Positions 58,721 through 64,000 of a stretch of DNA of 64,000 nt are shown piece after piece. Source of the DNA: Geminicoccus harenae (GTDB taxonomy: Bacteria > Pseudomonadota > Alphaproteobacteria > Geminicoccales > Geminicoccaceae); contig NZ_JABGCL010000001.1 of NCBI RefSeq assembly GCF_019800005.1, positions 186,001 through 250,000 of the forward strand, given 5' to 3'. Positions within the stretch are counted from its first letter, which is position 1. Every line of letters starts with the position of its first letter. Made by a program: the position numbers and the translations under genes. The notes under the pieces were generated by a model, which saw only the letters and a program-made list of their open reading frames with translations, searched no databases and was not told the origin of the DNA.

Positions 58721-59317
58721 TCACTCGAAGATCGGCGCCTGCATCTCCTCGCCGTCCTCGGGCGGCAGCGGCTCGGTGCGCACCGCCTTGGGGTTGGCGA
58801 CCCGGGCGCGCGCCACCGCGTCGTCCAGCTCGAGCTGCGAGCACAGGCCCAGCAGGACCGGGTCGCGCGGGCGGATGTCCTGGCTCTTCCAGTGGGTGCG
58901 GTCGCGCACCTGCTGGATCGTGTTCTTGGTGGTGCCCAGCAGCTTGCAGATCTGCTGCTCGGACAGTTCGGGGTGGTTGCGCAACAGCCAGGCGATGCCG
59001 TCGGGCCGGTCCTGCCGCTTGGAAAGCGGCGTGTAGCGCGGCTCCTTCTTCTTCGGCACGAGCTTGGTGTCGGCGATCGAGCGCTGCAGGCGCAGCCGCG
59101 CATTCGGGTCCTTCGAGACCCGGTCGATCTCCTGGCGCGTCAGCATGCCGGCACCGATCGGGTCCAGCCCGCGCACCCCGGCATTCACCTCGCCGTCCGC
59201 GATCCCCTTGATCTCGAGCGTGTGCAGGCCGGTGAACTCGGCGATCTGCTCGAAGGTCAAACCGGTGTTCTCCACGAGCCATACGGCCGTGGCTTTCGGC
59301 ATCAGCGGGCGATCCAT
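58721..59317 (-). CDS. Cell-cycle transcriptional regulator TrcR (DUF1013)
   Basis: 198 aa. MPKATAVWLVENTGLTFEQI followed by AEFTGLHTLEIKGIADGE is the nearly invariant start of the DUF1013/TrcR family, which is confined mainly to alphaproteobacteria. A helix-turn-helix-like centre follows (HPELSEQQICKLLGTTKNTI). TrcR relatives associate with RNA polymerase in cell-cycle-controlled transcription. The start could be the first Met or MPKATAV five codons in. Confidence 0.93.
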   Translation of the reverse strand: MDRPLMPKATAVWLVENTGLTFEQIAEFTGLHTLEIKGIADGEVNAGVRGLDPIGAGMLTRQEIDRVSKDPNARLRLQRSIADTKLVPKKKEPRYTPLSKRQDRPDGIAWLLRNHPELSEQQICKLLGTTKNTIQQVRDRTHWKSQDIRPRDPVLLGLCSQLELDDAVARARVANPKAVRTEPLPPEDGEEMQAPIFE

Positions 59318-59438
59318 CGATCCACCTTCTTCCTCGAAACGACGACGCGGCGCCCCCTGGCCGGAGGTGCGCCGCGTCGCATGGGCACAATTCCAGGCGC
59401 TCTATTGACGGAACGCCCGGCACGGTTCAAGCGGCGTC

Positions 59439-60530
59439 TCAGTCGGGCACCGGAACGGTATAGTTGAGACCGAGCCGGCCGCCGTCAATGTAGACGGTCT
59501 GCCCCGTGACATAGGCGGCATCGTCCGAGGCCAGGAACAGGACGACGCGGGCCACCTCGTCCGGCTCGCCGCAGCGCCCCAGCGGGGTGCGCGCCAGCAC
59601 CTTCGTCCGCGCCGCCTGGTCGACCATGATCGTCTTGAGCATGTCGGTCATGATCGAGCCGGGGCCCACCCCGTTCACCCGGATGCCCTTGTCGGCCAGC
59701 GCCAGGGCCGTGACGTTGGTGAGCTGGTTCAGCCCGCCCTTGCTGACATTGTAGGGGGTCTGGTTCGGGATCGCGAGGACCGCGTTGACCGAGGACATGT
59801 TGACGATGGCACCGCCCTTGCCCTGCTCGACCATGACCCGGGCCGCCGCCTGGCTGCACAGGAAGGCGCCCTTGAGGTTGACGCGCAACACGGTGTCGAA
59901 GTCGGCCTCGTCCAGGTCCAGGAAGTCGCCGGCCCGGATGATCCCGGCATTGTTGACCAGCACGTCGATGCCGCCGCCAAAGTTCCTGGCAGCCTCGACC
60001 ATGGCCAGGACCGCTGCCTTGTCGCCGACATCGGTCGCATGGAACAGGGCCTGGGTACCCCGGTCGCGCAGCTCGGCAGCGAGGCGCTCGCCCTGGCCCG
60101 CGTCGACATCGGCGATCACGACCCGGGCACCCTCGGCGGCGAACGCCTCGACGCAGGCGCGCCCGATCCCCTGCGCGGCACCGGTCACGATCACGGTCTT
60201 GTCGGTAAAGCGCATCCTCATCCCATCCTCGGCAAACTGCGCGCCGGTCGCCTCGATCACGACCCGCACGTCGTCCCGCTCCGCGGCCACGTCCTGCAGC
60301 ACGTCCAGCACCGCGTCCAGCCCGCTGCCGCGAGGGTGGCGCCAGACGATCTCGAACGGGCCCGGCGCATCGGTGCTGAGCACGTCGAACAGGGCGTCCA
60401 GGTTGCGTACCGCCCCTGCCGGCAGGTCCGCGAGCGTGGCCAGCCGGTCGAACGCCGCCTGGCGCGTGGGCAGGTCCGCGCCGACCAGGACGCGCCGCAC
60501 GGATGACCCCTCCCGGCCGCCTGCGGTCAT
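59439..60530 (-). CDS. Barstar-like inhibitor domain fused in frame to a short-chain dehydrogenase
   Basis: 363 aa. Residues ~12-93 match barstar: VRNLDALFDVL aligns with barstar ENLDALWDCL, keeping the two Asp (D45, D49) that plug the barnase active site, followed by FEIVWRHP (barstar LVLEWRQF). Residues ~106-363 are a complete SDR: VIVTGAAQGIGRA, NNAGI, MSSVNA, YNVSK, ending in YVTGQTVYIDGGRLGL. No stop separates them. M104 (60221) and M106 (60215), preceded by GAGG/GATGAGG, could start a free SDR. The ATG at 60530 overlaps the stop of the barnase-like gene (ATGA), as expected for toxin-antidote coupling. Confidence 0.85.
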   Translation of the reverse strand: MTAGGREGSSVRRVLVGADLPTRQAAFDRLATLADLPAGAVRNLDALFDVLSTDAPGPFEIVWRHPRGSGLDAVLDVLQDVAAERDDVRVVIEATGAQFAEDGMRMRFTDKTVIVTGAAQGIGRACVEAFAAEGARVVIADVDAGQGERLAAELRDRGTQALFHATDVGDKAAVLAMVEAARNFGGGIDVLVNNAGIIRAGDFLDLDEADFDTVLRVNLKGAFLCSQAAARVMVEQGKGGAIVNMSSVNAVLAIPNQTPYNVSKGGLNQLTNVTALALADKGIRVNGVGPGSIMTDMLKTIMVDQAARTKVLARTPLGRCGEPDEVARVVLFLASDDAAYVTGQTVYIDGGRLGLNYTVPVPD

Positions 60531-60964
60531 TCCGGCACCTCATGGAAGCTGTCGTAATGGTCGATCGTGACGAAGATCAGGCCGTCATTGGAGAAGACCA
60601 GCCGCTTGGCACCGCGCCGGCCGCAGGCGAAGTCGAGATCGGCCTCCTGCCAGCGCCGGCCCTTGCGGTCGGGCAGGAGGCCCTCGCGATTGCCGAACCG
60701 GTCGCCGCCGATCGCATGGTCATCGGCCACGTCGCACAGATCGCTGCCTGGCCGCCAGCCCAGCCGACGAGCCTCGCGCTTGGTGATCCAGCGCTCGGGC
60801 AATTCGCCGTCCTCACGGATGGCGGAGACCGCCGCCACGAAGCCGTCCAGGTCGCGCAGCCCCAGGGAGCGGCCGAACGCGCGCAGCTCGGCCACGTCGC
60901 CCAGCGCCAGTGCCGGCAGCAGGGCCAGGAGCAGAACCAGTAGCAGGGGAAGGATGCGCCGCAT
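60527..60964 (-). CDS. Secreted barnase-type guanyl-preferring ribonuclease
   Basis: 145 aa. Signal peptide RRILPLLLVLLLALLPALAL, then a barnase domain: LPERWITKREARRLGW, AIGGDRFGNREGLLPDRKGR, RRWQEADLDF, KRLVFSNDGLIFVTIDHYDS. Barnase's key residues all have equivalents: K62 (K27), R93 (R59), E107 (general base E73), R117 (R83), R121 (R87) and H136 (general acid H102). It therefore should be an active RNase. ATG 60964 starts the signal peptide; the frame is open to 61144. Its stop overlaps the barstar-domain start by 4 bp. Confidence 0.93.
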   Translation of the reverse strand: MRRILPLLLVLLLALLPALALGDVAELRAFGRSLGLRDLDGFVAAVSAIREDGELPERWITKREARRLGWRPGSDLCDVADDHAIGGDRFGNREGLLPDRKGRRWQEADLDFACGRRGAKRLVFSNDGLIFVTIDHYDSFHEVPE

Positions 60965-61283
60965 CACCGTCGACCAGATGGAGCCGAAGCCCGTCGGACC
61001 GGGCCAAGCGCGGCCCGATAAAGAACGCCGCGCCATCAGCCGGACGTTACCGTCGGGGGATGACGCGGCGTCAAGGTGGTACGTGCGACAATCTCCATTT
61101 GGGGGGCCGGGAGGCCGATGGCAACCATCGAGAACCGCTTTCAACCGAAGAAAACGGTGACAAAGCGTGACATACCGACATCAGAACGTAACCATCGGCC
61201 GATGCGGCGCCGAGAACGGTTGCGTGGTGGGCCAGCACGGGATTAACGCCGCTTGACGCCGTGAATTCCCCGAGGTCTGCGCC
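60965..61283. promoter_or_regulatory. Divergent control region with palindrome upstream of the barnase gene
   Basis: 319 bp between the barnase gene and the small HTH gene. CATCGGCCGATG (61193-61204) is a perfect 12-bp palindrome and an operator candidate. On the minus strand TTGACG (61069-61074) and TAACGT (61044-61049) form a weak promoter-like pair with a 19-base spacer. Nothing else is recognised. Confidence 0.35.
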
Positions 61284-61466
61284 ATGCTCATCCAGCCACT
61301 GCTGACGGTGCGCGAAGTGGCCGAGATTCTGAAACTCAAGGAAAGCACGATCCGGCAGATGATCAGTGCCGGCAAGCTGCGCGCCATCAAGTTCGGGCGC
61401 GAATGGCGCGTGACGCAGCACGACCTCGCCGCCTGCCTCGACACCCACGCCACCAGGCCAGCCTGA
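61284..61466 (+). CDS. Excisionase/MerR-like helix-turn-helix protein
   Basis: 60 aa, a complete HTH_17 domain and nothing more: LLTVREVAEILKLKESTIRQ, MISAGKLRAIKFGREWRVTQ, HDLAACL. Such proteins are winged-helix DNA binders related to phage excisionases and small transcription factors. No integrase or att site is near, so a role as a small regulator is more likely. Divergent from the barnase operon, with a palindrome in the gap. Confidence 0.82.
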   Translation: MLIQPLLTVREVAEILKLKESTIRQMISAGKLRAIKFGREWRVTQHDLAACLDTHATRPA

Positions 61467-61558
61467 CCCCGCCCGCAGCGCGACCGCCAGGCGCATGGTC
61501 CTGTGCCCTGCACCTCGAGCCCGTCAGCGGCTGACGGGCTTCGGGCGAGGCCTCGGCG

Positions 61559-62836
61559 TCAGGCGGGGGAGATGCCGCGGCCGAAGGTGACGGAGGCCGG
61601 CCGGCCCGGCAGTTCCAGGCTGCTGGTGCGCGGTGCGGCGCGGGCCACCACCCGGCCGGCACGGAGCACGAACAGCCGGGCCGGCTTGATGCGCACCGCC
61701 TCGACCGTGTCGGCGGCGTCCAGCACCACTAGGTCGGCCTTGCAGCCGGGTGCTACCCCATAGCCTTCCAGGCCCATCAGGGCGGCCGGCACGACCGTCA
61801 CCGCGTCGAATGCGGCGCGGATGTCCTTGAGCGAGGTCATGGGCACGGCGTGGACGCCCATATGGGCGACCTCCAGCATGTCGCCCGATCCCAGCGAGTA
61901 CCAGGGGTCCATCACGCAGTCCTGGCCGAACGCCACCGGCACGCCGGCCGCCTGCAGCTCCGGCACCCGGGTCAGGCCGCGGCGGCGCGGGTAGGTGTCG
62001 TGGCGGCCCTGGAGCGTGATGTTGATCAGCGGGTTGCAGACCGCGTTCATGCCGCTCTCGGCAATCAGGTCGATCAGCTTGCTGGCATAGTAGTTGTCCA
62101 TGCTGTGCATGGAGGTCAGGTGCGAGCCGGTCACCCGGTTGCTCAGGCCCAGGCGCTGGGTCTCGTAGGCGAGCTGCTCGACATGGCGGGAATGGGGGTC
62201 GTCGCTCTCGTCGCAATGAAGGTCGACCATCCGGCCGAGCTTGGCGCCGAGCTCGCACAATTCGGTCACCGAGCGGCGGCCATCCTCCATGGTCCGCTCG
62301 AAATGCGGGATGCCGCCGACCACGTCGACGCCCAGGTCGAGGGCGCGCAGGAGGTTCTGCCGGGCCGTGGGGGAGCGGTAGAGGCCGTCCTGGGGGAAGG
62401 CCACGAGCTGGAGGGTCAGATAGGGCGCCACCCGGGCGCGCACCTCGATCAGGGCCTCGACCCCGGTCAGCGTGTCGTCGCACACGTCGACATGGGTGCG
62501 GATGGCGCCGATCCCCTGGGCCACCGCCATGTCGCAATAGCGCAGCGCCCGCTCGATCACCGCCTCCTGGGTGAGCATCGGCTTGAGCTCGCCCCAGAGG
62601 GCGATGGCTTCCAGCAGCGTGCCCGAGCGGTTCAGCCGGGGCGTGCCGAGCGACAGGGTTGCGTCCATATGGAAATGGCAGTCGACGAAGGGCGGGCTGA
62701 CCAGCCGGCCGGCCGCGTCGATCTCCTCGTGCCCGGATGCCTCGATCCCGGGGCCCACCGCCTGGATCAGGCCGTCCGAGATCAGGATGTCCATGCCGGT
62801 CTGCCCGTCGGGCAGGGTGGCATTGCGAACGATCAT
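61559..62836 (-). CDS. codA: Cytosine deaminase-like metal-dependent amidohydrolase
   Basis: 425 aa. Metal-binding series of the CodA/ATZ branch: FVDCHFHMDATLS, IRTHVDVCDD, MVDLHCDESDDPHSRHVEQL, GSHLTSMHSMDNYY and AFGQDCVMDPWYSLGSGDML (final Asp region). Relatives deaminate cytosine, isoguanine or creatinine-like rings. ATG 62836 begins MIVRNATLPDG, as in the family; the frame runs further upstream into the transporter gene out of phase. It follows two EamA transporter genes by 8 bp, so it probably acts on an exported or imported ring compound. Cytosine itself is not assured. Confidence 0.85.
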   Translation of the reverse strand: MIVRNATLPDGQTGMDILISDGLIQAVGPGIEASGHEEIDAAGRLVSPPFVDCHFHMDATLSLGTPRLNRSGTLLEAIALWGELKPMLTQEAVIERALRYCDMAVAQGIGAIRTHVDVCDDTLTGVEALIEVRARVAPYLTLQLVAFPQDGLYRSPTARQNLLRALDLGVDVVGGIPHFERTMEDGRRSVTELCELGAKLGRMVDLHCDESDDPHSRHVEQLAYETQRLGLSNRVTGSHLTSMHSMDNYYASKLIDLIAESGMNAVCNPLINITLQGRHDTYPRRRGLTRVPELQAAGVPVAFGQDCVMDPWYSLGSGDMLEVAHMGVHAVPMTSLKDIRAAFDAVTVVPAALMGLEGYGVAPGCKADLVVLDAADTVEAVRIKPARLFVLRAGRVVARAAPRTSSLELPGRPASVTFGRGISPA

Positions 62837-62844
62837 GTCGAGCT

Positions 62845-63735
62845 TCAAGGGTCGCCTACTCCAGCGGGCTGTGCATCGCCCGGCCGATCCTGCCAGACGA
62901 TCAGGATGCCGGCCATGATGATGAGCGCAGCACCGCAGAGCATGCCTAAGCTCGGCCGGTCCGCCCAGACCAGCCAGCCGATCAGCATGGCGAGTGGGAT
63001 CGAGGCGTACTTGAACGGGGCGGCGAAGCTCATCTCGCCGATGCGGAAGGCGCGGATGTAGCAGGCATAGGCACCGACCACGAGCACCGCGCTGAGCAGG
63101 AGGAGACCGGTTTCGCCCGATCTCGGCAGGTGCAGGCTGCCGATGCTGCCGATCCCGCCGCCCAGCGTCATCAGGACGAGGGTAGCGACCGTGATCGAAT
63201 CGGTCGGGACATGCTGCGGGATGCGCCGGGTCAGGAGGTCGCCCAGGGCCTGGAAGACCGCCCCGGCCAGCGGGAAGACCAGCCACCAGGAGGCGGCCGC
63301 CCCCAGCGGGTCGGTCACCAGCAGCATGCCGGCAAAGCCCAGCGCCACCGCCCCCAGCCGCGCCGGCCCCAGCCGCTCGCGCAGCACCAGCCCGCCCAGC
63401 GCCACGCCGAACAGCGGCGAGGTGAAGATCAGGGTGTTGGCCACCGCGAGCGGCAGGTTCGCCACGCCCAGCAGGTAGGTGAACACCGTCCCCACCTCGA
63501 ACAGGCCGCGCAGCAGCACCATCGGATGAGTGAGGGTCTCCCGGGAGGGGCGCCAGCCGCCGGCCCTTGCCAGCAGCACCACCAGGACCACGCTGACGAG
63601 GCCGCGCAGGAACACGATCGCCGGGACCGACATGGTCTCGGCCAGCAGCTTCACCACGGTGTCGCCGATCGCCCAGAAGGCGATGGCGCCCAGCACGAAG
63701 CCGGCGGCGCGCAGATTGTCGGTGACGGCGGCCAT
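62845..63735 (-). CDS. DMT-superfamily transporter (EamA)
   Basis: 296 aa with ten TM helices as two EamA repeats: GAIAFWAIGDTVVKLLAETM opens repeat 1 and AGAVFQALGDLLTRRIPQHV repeat 2; FAAPFKYASIPLAMLIGWLV lies near the end. Metabolite or drug/metabolite exporter, substrate unknown. Same strand as codA-like gene (8 bp apart) and 15 bp after a second EamA gene, so three genes form one operon. Confidence 0.9.
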   Translation of the reverse strand: MAAVTDNLRAAGFVLGAIAFWAIGDTVVKLLAETMSVPAIVFLRGLVSVVLVVLLARAGGWRPSRETLTHPMVLLRGLFEVGTVFTYLLGVANLPLAVANTLIFTSPLFGVALGGLVLRERLGPARLGAVALGFAGMLLVTDPLGAAASWWLVFPLAGAVFQALGDLLTRRIPQHVPTDSITVATLVLMTLGGGIGSIGSLHLPRSGETGLLLLSAVLVVGAYACYIRAFRIGEMSFAAPFKYASIPLAMLIGWLVWADRPSLGMLCGAALIIMAGILIVWQDRPGDAQPAGVGDP

Positions 63736-63750
63736 GGGAACCCTCTGCTG

Positions 63751-64000
63751 TCAGCGGCGGCGGGCGAGGCGCTGCTCGCGGTAGAAGATCAGCACGCCCG
63801 AGCCCACGATCAGTGCCGTGCCGGCCAGGGCCCAGCGGTCGGGCAGGTCGCCCCAGACCAGGAAGCCCAGGAGGCCCGCGGTTGGCAGGGACAGGTAGCG
63901 GATCGGCGCCAGGAAGCTGATCTCGCCCAACCGGCTGGCGCCGATATAGGCGAACAGCGCCACGCCCGAGATCAGGGCCGAGCCGGCCAGGATGCCGACC
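63751..64000 (-). CDS. Second DMT/EamA transporter, N-terminal part beyond window
   Basis: The frame is open to the window end; only about 83 C-terminal residues are present, with three TM helices and the EamA ending (FAYIGASRLGEISFLAPIRY, LSLPTAGLLGFLVWGDLPDR, WALAGTALIVGSGVLIFYRE). It is clearly related to the next gene (compare RLGEISFLAPIRYLSLP with RIGEMSFAAPFKYASIP), so the pair is a tandem duplication or a two-subunit DMT transporter. Confidence 0.85.
   Translation of the reverse strand, partial: VGILAGSALISGVALFAYIGASRLGEISFLAPIRYLSLPTAGLLGFLVWGDLPDRWALAGTALIVGSGVLIFYREQRLARRR

Noticed and set aside
61284..61466. Reading the HTH gene as the excisionase of an integrated element
   Set aside because: No integrase, attachment repeats or phage genes are nearby.
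61559..63286. A 575-codon frame suggesting a transporter-amidohydrolase fusion
   Set aside because: The residues before 62836 are out of phase with the EamA gene and meaningless; the amidohydrolase starts at its own ATG.

Overview
The window is GC-rich, tightly packed bacterial DNA with many 4-bp ATGA/GTGA gene overlaps. The gene content points to an alphaproteobacterium, probably on the Rhodospirillales/Geminicoccales side. Pointers are a TrcR/DUF1013 gene, an argD-argF-hslO operon, an mreBCD-mrdA-rodA cell-shape cluster and a TPP-riboswitch-controlled ThiXYZ-type transporter. The species placement is inference. I found no rRNA, tRNA, CRISPR array, prophage or replication origin.

Layout. 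0-2.3 kb: end of a branched-chain amino-acid operon (acetolactate synthase large and small subunits, ketol-acid reductoisomerase) with a strong terminator. 2.5-13 kb: MFS transporter, orphan Tat-type solute-binding protein, large hybrid histidine kinase, divergent MocR regulator/PNPOx-fold pair, SelO AMPylase. 11.7-18.8 kb: catabolic TRAP-transporter operon (RraA-like aldolase, DctP-Q-M, hydroxyacid dehydrogenase, class III aminotransferase) facing a LacI regulator, with a palindromic operator candidate between them. 18.9-24.1 kb: FMN reductase, aldonate-type dehydratase, phosphotransacetylase-like protein and a FAD-linked oxidase that appears frameshifted. 24.2-26.1 kb: leuA preceded by a leucine-rich leader ORF and a strong hairpin (attenuator). 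26.2-29.6 kb: ECF transporter (S, fused A-A, T) overlapping a phosphoribosyltransferase, probably a nucleobase uptake-salvage unit. 29.8-35.4 kb: mreB, mreC, mreD, mrdA, rodA. 36.1-38.8 kb: TPP riboswitch and ABC importer for a thiamine pyrimidine precursor. 38.8-42.4 kb: argD, argF, hslO and a lipoprotein, overlapping.

43.4-48.95 kb is an eroded zone. It holds two intact genes (an LLM flavin oxidoreductase and an ABC-2 permease), three relics of IS5-like transposases and a fragment of a second LLM gene. Normal density resumes with livH-M-G-F, a small membrane protein and the liv binding protein (49.5-55.1 kb), closed by a terminator. An M20 peptidase, an unknown gene paired with a DAO-type oxidoreductase, DUF2165 and TrcR follow.

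The most unusual locus is 59.4-61.0 kb. A secreted barnase-type ribonuclease with all key catalytic residues overlaps, by ATGA, a downstream reading frame. That frame begins with a barstar-like inhibitor domain and continues without a stop into a complete short-chain dehydrogenase. A barnase-barstar pair with the antidote fused to a metabolic enzyme is the best candidate here for something undescribed. The window ends with a cytosine-deaminase-like amidohydrolase and two EamA transporters, the last one cut by the window edge.
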